Shown here piece by piece: positions 39,763-48,320 of a DNA stretch of 64,000 nt. Both the position numbers and the translations under genes were made by a program. Position 1 is the stretch's first letter. Each line of letters starts with the position of its first letter. This DNA comes from JADZFO01 sp964512635 (lineage in GTDB: Bacteria > 4484-113 > JAFGCY01): contig CAZEJB010000002.1 in assembly GCA_964512635.1 (NCBI GenBank), forward strand, positions 1 to 64,000, given 5' to 3'. A model generated the notes under the pieces. The model was not told where the DNA came from. It saw nothing but the letters and a program-made list of their open reading frames with translations, and did no database searches.

Positions 39763-42700
39763 GTCTCCGCTGCCGCAGCCGGATAACAGCGATCTGGTCC
39801 ATAACCTCGCGCTGGAGGACGGCAGCTACCCGGCTGGCGCGAGCCCGCTGGAGCGTGAGCGGCTGAAGCGTATTGAGCAGGAGATCATCGTTCGCCCCGG
39901 CTTCTTCCCGGCACTGGTGAACTACTGCGTCAGTAACCCCTTCATCATCGTCGCGGCTGTTGCCCTGATTGTGCTGGTCGGTCTGCTGAGCCTGCGGCAC
40001 CTGAAGCTGGACGCCCTTCCGGACCTGTCGGATAACCAGGTGGTGGTGATCGCCGACTGGATGGGCCGCAGCCCGGAGGTGATCGACGACCAGGTGGCCT
40101 ACCCACTCAGCACGCTGCTTTCCGCGCTGCCGCACGTCAAAGACATCCGCACGATGTCCAGCTTCGGCGTCTGCATGATCTACATCATTTTTGATGATCA
40201 GGTGGACATCTACTGGGCCCGCACACGCGTGAGCGAACGTCTGGCCCTGGCGCGCGAGCGGCTGCCGGCTGGCGTGACGCCGACCATGGGCCCCGAGGGC
40301 ACCGGCGTCGGTCATGTCTACTGGTACCTCGTGGAGAACGACAAGGACCCGGCCACGCCGGCGCATGACCTGGCGGAACTGCGCAGCCTGCAGGTCTGGT
40401 ATATCCGCTACCAGCTCAGCACCGTGCCCGGCGTTGCCGAGGTGGCCTCCGGCGGCGGCTTCGAACGGGAGTACCACGTCGACCTTGACCCGCTGCTGCT
40501 GCGCCAGTACATGATCATGCCGGACCAGGTCCGCGCGGCGCTGGAGCAGAGCAACAGCGACGTCGGCGCGCGGGTAGTGGAAAACAGTGACCTTGAGTTC
40601 TACGTCCGTTCCCGGGGCTATCTGGGCGGGACGGACGCGGGAGAAGCCGAGCTTACCGACCCCAAGGCCCGGGCGGCGCGGGTAATGTCCGACCTGCGCC
40701 AGGTGGTGGTCACCCATGACAGCGGCGGAACACCGGTGCGGCTGGGGATGCTGGGGACGGTTCAGCTCGGTTCAGCCCAGCGCCGCGGAATTATTGACCA
40801 CAATGGCGAAGGCGAGGCCGTTACCGGCATCATCGTTATGCGCTATGGCGAGAACGCCAAGAGCGTAATTGATGCGGTCAAGGCCAAGCTCACCGAAGTG
40901 CGCCGCGGCCTGCCGCCTGGCGTGGCGATCAACACAGCGCATGACCGTTCCTGGCTGATCGAAAAGAGCGTTGAGACCCTGGAGGACAGCCTGCTTGAGG
41001 AGGGCCTGGTTGTCTGCGCCGTCATCCTGCTGTTCCTGCTTTCGGTGCGGCCAAGCCTGGTGGTGATCACCACCCTGCCTGTAGCAGTACTGCTCGGCTT
41101 CACCGGCATGTACCTGCTGGACATCTCCAGTAACATCATGAGCCTTGGCGGTGTGGCCATCGCCGTCGGCGTGATCGTGGATGACGGAATTGTGATGACG
41201 GAGAATTGCCACCGGCATCTGGCCCTGCTGTGGGAACGCTGCCGCAGGGAAAGCCGCAGACCCAGCGGCGCTGAGATCACGGCCACCATCAAACGCGCCT
41301 CCCAGCAGATCGGCAAGCCGGCCTTTGTGACCACACTGATCATCATCTGCGGTTTCGCGCCGGTCTTTTTCCTGACCGGCCAGGAAGGCAAGCTGTTTAC
41401 CCCGCTGGCCTGGACCAAGAGTCTGGTCATGATCGGCTCGGCCCTGATGGCCGTCACCTTCGTGCCCGTGATGATGCGCATCCTGATGCGCACCAGAATG
41501 CTGCCGGAGGAATCCAACCCGCTCAACAAGTTCCTTAACCGGCTCTATGAGCCCCCGCTGCGCCTGGCGCTGGAGTTGCGCTGGCTGACTGTTGGTCTGG
41601 CCCTGCTGGCGCTGCTGGCCTCGTGGCCGGTCTACCGCAGCCTGGGTAGCGAGTTCATGCCTAACCTCAACGAAGGCGAACTGGTCTACATGCCCACCAC
41701 TCTGCCGAACGTGACCGCCACTGAGGCCAAGCGTCTGACGCAGCTGACCGACCGCATAATGATGCAGCATCCGATGGTGGTGAACGTAGTTGGCAAGGCC
41801 GGCCGCGCCGATACGGCCACCGACCCCGCGCCGCTGAGCATGATCGAGAGCTTCGTGCAGTTCCGCGAGGTGCTGGAAAGCCGGCCCTTCCCGGGCTGGG
41901 GTGCGGGGCTGCCGGCGATTGGAGGATGGTTGCTGAAACGTGGCTATGCCCGACTGCCCGAATGGTCGCCGGATTATGAAGACAGCGCGATCTGGCTGGC
42001 CAGCGAGGGCAGGCTCTATTCCGGGGCCGGCGGAGGCTGGAAGGAAATCGACCAGAAGTACCGCAAATATGGCACCGCCGAGATTCGAAATGACCTCGAC
42101 GCCATGATCCGCATCCCCGGCATGACGAACGGCTGGACCATGCCGATCATTAACCGCATCCAGATGCTTGCCACCGGAGTGCGTACGGACATCGGCATAA
42201 AGATCTACGGCGCCGATATGGAGAAGCTCAGCCAGCTGGCGCTGGAAGCTTCGCGCATCGCCGAACAGGTGCCGGGCATCAAGGACGCCTTCCCCGAGAA
42301 GCTGACCGGCGGACGCTATATGGATGTGCAGATCGACCGGGCCGCCTGCGCCAGATATGGCCTCAACATCGGCCAGGTCCAGGAAATGCTGGAGATGAGC
42401 ATCGGCGGAATGGCGGCCACCACGACGGTCGAGGGCCGCGAGCGCTACCAGGTCCAGCTGCGCTACGGTGCGGACTTCCGCGACAGCCCGGAGGCCATCG
42501 GCGAAATGCTGGTGGAAACGCCACATCAGGGCCCGATCCCGCTGCGCATGCTGGCCAGCATCGGCTACAGCGCCGGGCCCAGCATGGTCGCGGCGGAGAA
42601 CGGCCTGCTGCGCAGCGTGGTGTTTGCCAATGTGCGCGACCGCGACATGGTCGGCACCGTGCAGGACCTGACCAGCCGGCTTGATGCCGGCTTGGAGCTG

Positions 42701-43297
42701 CCGGCAGGCTACTACTTCCGCATTGCCGGCCAGTGGGAGAACATCGAGCGCGCCCGGGGCCGACTGGCAATCCTGATGCCGATTGTACTGCTGATCGTCT
42801 TTGTCTTCCTCTACTTCACTTTCAACGACCTGACAGATACCCTGGTTGTGCTGGTCAGCCTGCCCTTCGCCTTCATTGGTGGGATCTGGCTGGTCTGGCT
42901 GCTGCACTTCAATATCTCAGTGGCGGTCTGGGTAGGTTTCATTGCGCTATATGGCACGGCGGTGAATACTGGTGTTCTGATGATGGTCTACCTGCAGGAG
43001 GCCCTTGACCATCGGCTGCTCAAGGGCTGGCTGCGGCCGGGGGATATCTACAGTGCCACGATCGAAGGCGCGGCCAAGCGTCTGCGGCCGAAGCTGATGA
43101 CAGTTTCCTGTTCGCTGATCGGCCTGCTGCCGCTGATGTGGACGCATGGCATCGGCAGCGACGTAATGAAGCCGGTGGCGGCCCCGCTGATCGGCGGCAT
43201 GATCAGCAGCACGGTGATGGTGCTGTTCGTGATCCCGGTGATCTTCTTCTGGGTCCGCAGCTGGCAGTACCGCAAACTGGTGCGCCGCGAGGCTTAA
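39755..43297 (+). CDS. cusA: CusA-type heavy-metal RND efflux pump
   Basis: 1180 residues. Inner-membrane proton-driven pump of the HME-RND branch, with 12 membrane helices and two large periplasmic loops. Landmarks: LKLDALPDLSDNQVVV near the N terminus, AIAVGVIVDDGIVMTENCHR in helix 4 with the Asp pair used for proton relay, NEGELVYMPTTLPNVTATEA, GKAGRADTATDPAPLSMIES, and GTAVNTGVLMMVYLQEA in helix 10. It has a 40-residue N-terminal cytoplasmic extension (about 1-45) before the first helix and an insertion around 715-770 (a gap relative to E. coli CusA, which has about 1047 residues). Substrate Cu(I)/Ag(I) is the likeliest given the context. Confidence 0.93.
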   Translation: MTESPLPQPDNSDLVHNLALEDGSYPAGASPLERERLKRIEQEIIVRPGFFPALVNYCVSNPFIIVAAVALIVLVGLLSLRHLKLDALPDLSDNQVVVIADWMGRSPEVIDDQVAYPLSTLLSALPHVKDIRTMSSFGVCMIYIIFDDQVDIYWARTRVSERLALARERLPAGVTPTMGPEGTGVGHVYWYLVENDKDPATPAHDLAELRSLQVWYIRYQLSTVPGVAEVASGGGFEREYHVDLDPLLLRQYMIMPDQVRAALEQSNSDVGARVVENSDLEFYVRSRGYLGGTDAGEAELTDPKARAARVMSDLRQVVVTHDSGGTPVRLGMLGTVQLGSAQRRGIIDHNGEGEAVTGIIVMRYGENAKSVIDAVKAKLTEVRRGLPPGVAINTAHDRSWLIEKSVETLEDSLLEEGLVVCAVILLFLLSVRPSLVVITTLPVAVLLGFTGMYLLDISSNIMSLGGVAIAVGVIVDDGIVMTENCHRHLALLWERCRRESRRPSGAEITATIKRASQQIGKPAFVTTLIIICGFAPVFFLTGQEGKLFTPLAWTKSLVMIGSALMAVTFVPVMMRILMRTRMLPEESNPLNKFLNRLYEPPLRLALELRWLTVGLALLALLASWPVYRSLGSEFMPNLNEGELVYMPTTLPNVTATEAKRLTQLTDRIMMQHPMVVNVVGKAGRADTATDPAPLSMIESFVQFREVLESRPFPGWGAGLPAIGGWLLKRGYARLPEWSPDYEDSAIWLASEGRLYSGAGGGWKEIDQKYRKYGTAEIRNDLDAMIRIPGMTNGWTMPIINRIQMLATGVRTDIGIKIYGADMEKLSQLALEASRIAEQVPGIKDAFPEKLTGGRYMDVQIDRAACARYGLNIGQVQEMLEMSIGGMAATTTVEGRERYQVQLRYGADFRDSPEAIGEMLVETPHQGPIPLRMLASIGYSAGPSMVAAENGLLRSVVFANVRDRDMVGTVQDLTSRLDAGLELPAGYYFRIAGQWENIERARGRLAILMPIVLLIVFVFLYFTFNDLTDTLVVLVSLPFAFIGGIWLVWLLHFNISVAVWVGFIALYGTAVNTGVLMMVYLQEALDHRLLKGWLRPGDIYSATIEGAAKRLRPKLMTVSCSLIGLLPLMWTHGIGSDVMKPVAAPLIGGMISSTVMVLFVIPVIFFWVRSWQYRKLVRREA

Positions 43298-43330
43298 CAG
43301 TCAGGCGGACTTCGCGAATATAATCCCGGC

Positions 43331-44449
43331 GTGGGAAGATTCCTCTTCGACTGGCCCCTGTTCATCATGGGACTGCTGCTGTCGCTGTGCGGCCTGGCCT
43401 TCGTGTACAGCGCAACCTGGCAGGAGCTGCCCACGCCCGGGCCCTACTTCTCACGCAAGTTCATCGTTCAATGCATCGCCCTGGTGCTGGCCCTGCTGGC
43501 TTTCCATCTGATGCGGCGCTGGAAATGGAATGTGCGCCCCGGACCCTGGATCTGGATCGCCTATGGGGTGGTCATGCTGCTGCTGGCGGTTGTGCTGATC
43601 CCCGGCGTCAGCGGCGGCACCGCCAACTCCTGGATTGTGCTCGGACCGATCAACCTTCAGCCCAGCGAGTTCGCCAAAGTTGTCTTCATCATGCTACTGG
43701 CCTGGTTCTACAGCGTCGAAGCTGCGCAGATTCAGGGCGCCTATTTCAAGGCCCTTGGCGTGCTGGTCAGCATGGTCGGCATCCTGCTGCTGCAGCCGGA
43801 CCTCGGCACCAGCATGGTCTTCGTCTTCACTTTTTTTCTGATGAGCGTGGCCGCCGGCGTCAAGCTGCGCCTGCTGCTGGCGACATTGGTCGCAATGTTC
43901 ATCCTGGCGCTGCCGGCATGGTTCTTTGTGCTGCACGACTATCAAAAGAACCGGCTCCTGATCTTCATCCAGCACGATATTGACCCCAAGGGTATCGGCT
44001 ATCAGGTCAACCAAAGCGAGATCGCGGTCGGCAGCGGCGGTCTCTGGGGCAAGGGCTTCCTCCAGGGCACCCAGAACCGCGGCGACTTCGTGCCGGAGGA
44101 CGAGAACGACTTTATCTTCACCGTGATCGCTGAAGAGTTCGGCCTCTTCGGCTGCAGCGTGGTGCTTTTGCTTTTTCTGCTGCTGATCGCGCGCGTGCTG
44201 GCGCTCAGCCGCAGCGCGCAAAGCCCCTATGAGCGTATGCTGTGCTTTGGCGCTGCGGGTGTGTTTATGTTCCAGCTCTATGTCAGCGTCGGCATGACCA
44301 TCCGCCTGTCGCCGGTAACCGGCATTCCCCTGCCCTTCATCAGCGCCGGCGGCTCTGCCCTGATTGCCATGTGGATCCTGCTGGCGATCCTGGAAGCCGT
44401 TTACCTGACCAGCCGACGGGTAAACCATCCAGGCAAAGGCCTGCGCTAG
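43331..44449 (+). CDS. rodA: RodA-type SEDS peptidoglycan polymerase
   Basis: 372 residues with about ten membrane helices. SEDS signatures: SWIVLGPINLQPSEFAKVV, GYQVNQSEIAVGSGGLWGKG then FLQGTQNRGDFVPE, NDFIFTVIAEEFG and ITGIPLPFISAGGSA. The DFVPE/NDFIFTVIAEEFG block, with its conserved Asp/Glu, is the catalytic region of glycan polymerisation. Elongation-type RodA fits better than division FtsW because of the length and the lack of an ftsW cluster. GTG start 33 bases after cusA; the link to the efflux operon is probably chance. Confidence 0.92.
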   Translation: MGRFLFDWPLFIMGLLLSLCGLAFVYSATWQELPTPGPYFSRKFIVQCIALVLALLAFHLMRRWKWNVRPGPWIWIAYGVVMLLLAVVLIPGVSGGTANSWIVLGPINLQPSEFAKVVFIMLLAWFYSVEAAQIQGAYFKALGVLVSMVGILLLQPDLGTSMVFVFTFFLMSVAAGVKLRLLLATLVAMFILALPAWFFVLHDYQKNRLLIFIQHDIDPKGIGYQVNQSEIAVGSGGLWGKGFLQGTQNRGDFVPEDENDFIFTVIAEEFGLFGCSVVLLLFLLLIARVLALSRSAQSPYERMLCFGAAGVFMFQLYVSVGMTIRLSPVTGIPLPFISAGGSALIAMWILLAILEAVYLTSRRVNHPGKGLR

Positions 44450-44528
44450 GCGCTATGCAGTCGCTTAGCCAGTCTTTCAATATGGGGCCATCGCGGCCTC
44501 CGCAAGCCCGGATTCAACCCAAAGAAGA

Positions 44529-44554
44529 GGGCCCCGCCTGGCAGGGCGAGGCCC
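44529..44554. terminator. Hairpin between converging rodA and lipoprotein genes
   Basis: GGGCCCCGCC-TGGCA-GGGCGAGGCCC forms a strong near-perfect stem in the 130-base gap between two converging gene ends, suited to stop transcription from both sides. No T-run on either strand. Confidence 0.5.
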
Positions 44555-44579
44555 GGAGGTGCCATCCTAGGCAGAGCAG

Positions 44580-47500
44580 TTAGGGATCGGTGATGTAGAC
44601 CAGCTGGACAGCTGTAGTCCAGTTCGGCGGGCAGACCAGTCGCCAGACCGGATCGTGGACCAGTCCACCAAAGTCAAAGTTCTGTTCCAGTGGATCGTCG
44701 CCCGGCAGGTGAGTAATCTCATCCAGCGGCCCCAGGTAAAGTGTGGACATGTCATTGGGGTTGATCAGGTCCATATAGCTGCCAAGGATCGTGGACGTAA
44801 TCTCATGGTTATCCCGGATGAACAGCCGGCTGCTGAGGAGACCCAGCGGGTCGCCTTCGACCATATCGACCTGGCTGAAGTCCATTTCCAGGGAAATGGT
44901 CTGGTCGCTTGAGGTGTTGTTCATCTGGAAGTAAGACGTGTTCGTGAGCAGGTCGGTATCCCAGAAGGCGCCGTTGGCCACCGGGACATGCCAGACAAAG
45001 GGAACGGTTCCAACCTGGGTCAGCGTAGAGAGACTGAAGAGTGCCGCGTCGCCACTGAAACCGTCGGCGATGAACTCCGGGCCCGGGCCGCTGTCTGCCG
45101 GCAGGAAGGAGCTCAACGGGATAAACCACTCCGCCGGGCAGAGGTCCTGGCCGGCAAATCCGTTCAGACCGCTGTTCTGCTGAGGGTTTGCACCAAGGGC
45201 CACGGCCTGTCCGCCGGCACCAGGCACACCGCCGTTGCAGCCATCGCCGCCTGTACCGCCGTTGCCGCCGCTGGCCGTCGCGTCGCCTTCGGCGCCGGCT
45301 GTTTCTGTGCCTGCGCTGGCGTCGGCCGTGCCGGCTGCTCCACCCTGAGCAGTCGCCGCGCCGCCCTCTCCTCCATTGCCGCCTTCACCCTGCTTGATGC
45401 AGGAGCCGCCATCCTGGCCCATTCCTCCGGTGGCCGTGGCACTACCGCCGTCTCCGCCGGTCGCACCGCCGCCCATGGCTCCGGCCAGACTGCCAAAGAC
45501 CGCATCGCCACCTGCGCCGCCGCTGGCTACGCCATCCGCGGCATTACCGCCATCGCCGCCGCAGAGGCAGACATTCATGCCGCCGTCGCCGCCGATAGCC
45601 GTGCCGCTGCCGCCCTTACCGCCGCGCACAGGCTGGACCTGCAGATTCTCGAGTCCTGCAAGCTCACCGCGGGTAAAGAGACCAAAGTAGACATCTGCAC
45701 CGTCACCGCCTTCGGCATTGGCCAGGCAGCCGTCTTCGGCCGGGCAGCCATTGACGCCGGCTGAGCCGATAGCGATTGCGTTTCCGCCATCGCCGCCTTT
45801 GCCCGGATCAATAGTCAGAGTGCCACTGTCGACCGATATTCCGGTGAAGGAGGTGATCCTGAAACGACCAGGCAGTCCGCCCTGGCCGCCCTCAGCAAAG
45901 GCCGTGCAGCAGGCCGGTGCTGAGGCATTGCCGCCACGTCCGCCTTCCGCCAGCCCGAAGCTGGAATCGGCAAAGCTGACCAGCTCGCCACTGTGGATGC
46001 GCAGGCGATAGGCATTGCTGCCGCGAGAACCGAAAGCATTGCAATCGGTGACATCCGGCGCCGCACGACCCGCGGGACCAGTCAGGTTCCAGCCGGAAAA
46101 GTGGATGTCCGCGGAGTTGGCATAGATTCTGTAAACAAGACGCTGGACGCCGGCGGCTGGAAGTGGCTGTTGGCCCCAGTCGCCGCTGATGTTCCACTGG
46201 TGCGATGCTACAGAAGCACTGCGGGTCAGATCAGCTCCACGCGCCTGGCCGCCGCTGAATGTGTAGCCGCTGGAGCGGACCCGGCTGCCGCTCTTCATGG
46301 CTGCCGGCTCCTGCTCGTTCATCAGGGTGAAGGGATAAATCTCAGGATTGAGGTCTGTGTCCGTGTCGTTGATGACCTGGGCAGGATCGCTCAGTTCACC
46401 AGCGTTGTCCACCAGGTAGAAGTTCCCGGCATTTTCGAGCTGAGAGTCGGGGCCAAAGGTCACATCGCCATGAGCTTCAACCTTGATCGAATAGGCGTCG
46501 CTCCCGCTGCCGGCCGGGTTGGCCTGGCTGGTCTGAAGAGTCAGTTTGCCGTTGATGGTCAGGTCGCCCTCGACAATGATGTAAAGATCGCAGTCCACGG
46601 CCTTGAGCTCGCCATCAATCGTGAGGTCATGGTTGAAAGTCAGGACCGAGCAGTCGAGCACACTGGTGACGTCACCGTCAGCAAGGAGGATGGGCGTGTT
46701 GTAGATCGTATCCTCGCCAACCGTTTCGGGAAGGCCCTCAGTGGCCAGCGGCGTCGCCAGCAGGGTGCGGCTGTTCTTGTCGACATTCGGCACTGGTGTC
46801 GCGCTGTCCTGGGCACGCACGGCAAAGGCATACTGGGTGCCATTGGTCAGGCCGGTCACCGTCGTGCTAAGGGTTCCTTCCGGGAAGGTGAGGAAAGTGG
46901 CGCTGGTGAAGTCGACCGTCCCACCCTCGTTGTAATAGAGACGATAGCTGACCGGGGGAGAAGTAGCATCGGTAGCTTCGCTCCAGGTTACATTCGCCTG
47001 TCCGTCCGTCGCCTCGACACTGATGATTCCGGGGCTCTGGACATTAGCCCAGGCCGGGGCAATCAAGTCGCCCACCGGGCCGCCGCCGCTGACCGTGACC
47101 GGAGTTGAAGCGATTCCCTGCTCCTGGTTGCCCGACTGGTCGGCGAAGGGCCGCACCCAGACCAGCGCCGTCGCAGGATCCACCAGGGCCGGGAAGACCA
47201 GCGAATAGTTCAGACGTATCTGGCTGGGGTCACCCAGGCGCTGGATGTTCGGGTTGCTGTTATCAGGTGCGAAGGCTGCAGCCCCAAGGACGGTTGCCGC
47301 GCCGTTGTTGGCATCGTCATAGTCCGTCTGTGTTCCGAGATAGATATTAAAGAAATCTACCCTGGACTGGAAATTCAGGCCAATCGGGGTGAGGTCCTGG
47401 ACGTTGATGCGGCCGTCAGAGCTGCCGTCAACGACAGCCTCGATGGAATTGGGCGCTGATTCGGGGACAGCGTCGCCAAAGCGGATGCCGATCGGAGTCA

Positions 47501-48152
47501 GGTCGCTGACTGCGACACGGCCGTCCTGGTTGTAATCCCCGACGTTGTAATAGCTGAAAGTCAGATTGCCGTTGTCGGTGTCGACCTCGACATCCGGGAT
47601 GCGGCTGGACTCGGCTGTCGGCACCTTGCTGGCCAGGCGCTGCAGCGTCGCGGGCCCCTGAACAAAGCGAAAGCTGACCAGCTCAAAATCGCCGCTGGCA
47701 CCCGGTGCCTTGTCAAGGCCAGGCAGCACCGCTGCAAAGTGGGCGACCGCGCGGCCACTGGCAGCAGGCGCTTCGTTGAGCAGCGCCAGATGCAGCGGGG
47801 CACGATCGAGCTGGGGCCAGTCGGAGACCTCAGCCTCGAGCGGGTGCTGCAGCCTTGCGTCGTACTCGAGCTCCAGATAGGCGGCACGGAGATCGGTCGC
47901 ACCTGACGTGGCAACGGTCACCAGTGTGTCGGGACCGTCGGGCCGCACATCCAGTGTGAAGTCGGACTGCCGGCCATAGCGGAAGGACTCATCCAGCACG
48001 CGCAGACTGAATCCTTGCTTGCGGGCCTCAATGTGGCCGGCATCGGCCGGTGCATCAGCTGCATCCTGGCCGAACAAAGCGGAGCCGCTGCCGCAGCCCG
48101 AGAGCAGCGCAGCGACAAGCAGCACCTGCAGCAGGTGTGTAAGCTTTTTCAT
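44580..48152 (-). CDS. Giant glycine-rich lipoprotein with cohesin-like, dockerin-like and FN3 regions (copy 2)
   Basis: 1190 residues. Lipoprotein signal ending LSGC (Cys20). Residues about 45-190 form a cohesin-like beta domain (LRAAYLELEYDARLQHPLEA ... GDFELVSFRFVQGPA). Two dockerin-like loops follow (202-263: DYNQDGRVAVSDLTPIGIRF, DGSSDGRINVQDLTPIGLNF), then an FN3-like domain (about 368-470), a beta region with AYSIKVEAHGDVTFG, and a glycine tract (about 787-990) of GGDGGNA-like units with scattered cysteines. The last 190 residues are a separate globular domain. Paralogue of the next gene. Probably exposed on the cell surface; ligand unknown. GGAGG precedes the ATG. Confidence 0.85.
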   Translation of the reverse strand: MKKLTHLLQVLLVAALLSGCGSGSALFGQDAADAPADAGHIEARKQGFSLRVLDESFRYGRQSDFTLDVRPDGPDTLVTVATSGATDLRAAYLELEYDARLQHPLEAEVSDWPQLDRAPLHLALLNEAPAASGRAVAHFAAVLPGLDKAPGASGDFELVSFRFVQGPATLQRLASKVPTAESSRIPDVEVDTDNGNLTFSYYNVGDYNQDGRVAVSDLTPIGIRFGDAVPESAPNSIEAVVDGSSDGRINVQDLTPIGLNFQSRVDFFNIYLGTQTDYDDANNGAATVLGAAAFAPDNSNPNIQRLGDPSQIRLNYSLVFPALVDPATALVWVRPFADQSGNQEQGIASTPVTVSGGGPVGDLIAPAWANVQSPGIISVEATDGQANVTWSEATDATSPPVSYRLYYNEGGTVDFTSATFLTFPEGTLSTTVTGLTNGTQYAFAVRAQDSATPVPNVDKNSRTLLATPLATEGLPETVGEDTIYNTPILLADGDVTSVLDCSVLTFNHDLTIDGELKAVDCDLYIIVEGDLTINGKLTLQTSQANPAGSGSDAYSIKVEAHGDVTFGPDSQLENAGNFYLVDNAGELSDPAQVINDTDTDLNPEIYPFTLMNEQEPAAMKSGSRVRSSGYTFSGGQARGADLTRSASVASHQWNISGDWGQQPLPAAGVQRLVYRIYANSADIHFSGWNLTGPAGRAAPDVTDCNAFGSRGSNAYRLRIHSGELVSFADSSFGLAEGGRGGNASAPACCTAFAEGGQGGLPGRFRITSFTGISVDSGTLTIDPGKGGDGGNAIAIGSAGVNGCPAEDGCLANAEGGDGADVYFGLFTRGELAGLENLQVQPVRGGKGGSGTAIGGDGGMNVCLCGGDGGNAADGVASGGAGGDAVFGSLAGAMGGGATGGDGGSATATGGMGQDGGSCIKQGEGGNGGEGGAATAQGGAAGTADASAGTETAGAEGDATASGGNGGTGGDGCNGGVPGAGGQAVALGANPQQNSGLNGFAGQDLCPAEWFIPLSSFLPADSGPGPEFIADGFSGDAALFSLSTLTQVGTVPFVWHVPVANGAFWDTDLLTNTSYFQMNNTSSDQTISLEMDFSQVDMVEGDPLGLLSSRLFIRDNHEITSTILGSYMDLINPNDMSTLYLGPLDEITHLPGDDPLEQNFDFGGLVHDPVWRLVCPPNWTTAVQLVYITDP

Positions 48153-48276
48153 TAAGCCGGCCTCCGTGATCTGAAGCGGACAGTGGGTTTATCAGCCGGA
48201 CGGCGCAGGGGCCTGCGCCTCTGTTCAAGTTTAACAAACGGGAGGCGAAAGTGGTTCAAACGCAGTAAAGTGAAAC

Positions 48277-48300
48277 GGTCCCCGCCCACAGGCGGGGACC
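48277..48300 (-). terminator. Hairpin terminator between the two giant lipoprotein genes
   Basis: GGTCCCCGCC-CACA-GGCGGGGACC, a perfect 10-bp stem with tetraloop, 20 bases beyond the stop of the upstream minus-strand gene and followed on that strand by GTTTCACTTT. The best intrinsic-terminator candidate in the window. Confidence 0.65.
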
Positions 48301-48320
48301 GCGTGATCAGTGTGGATTCG

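Noticed and set aside
40772..42907. 711-codon open frame opposite cusA
   Set aside because: Antisense to the RND pump; rich in His, Gln and Asp with no recognisable fold.
45190..45790. Regular short DNA repeats resembling a CRISPR array
   Set aside because: They are codon-level repeats of a glycine tract, with no fixed direct repeat and no unique spacers, and no cas genes nearby.
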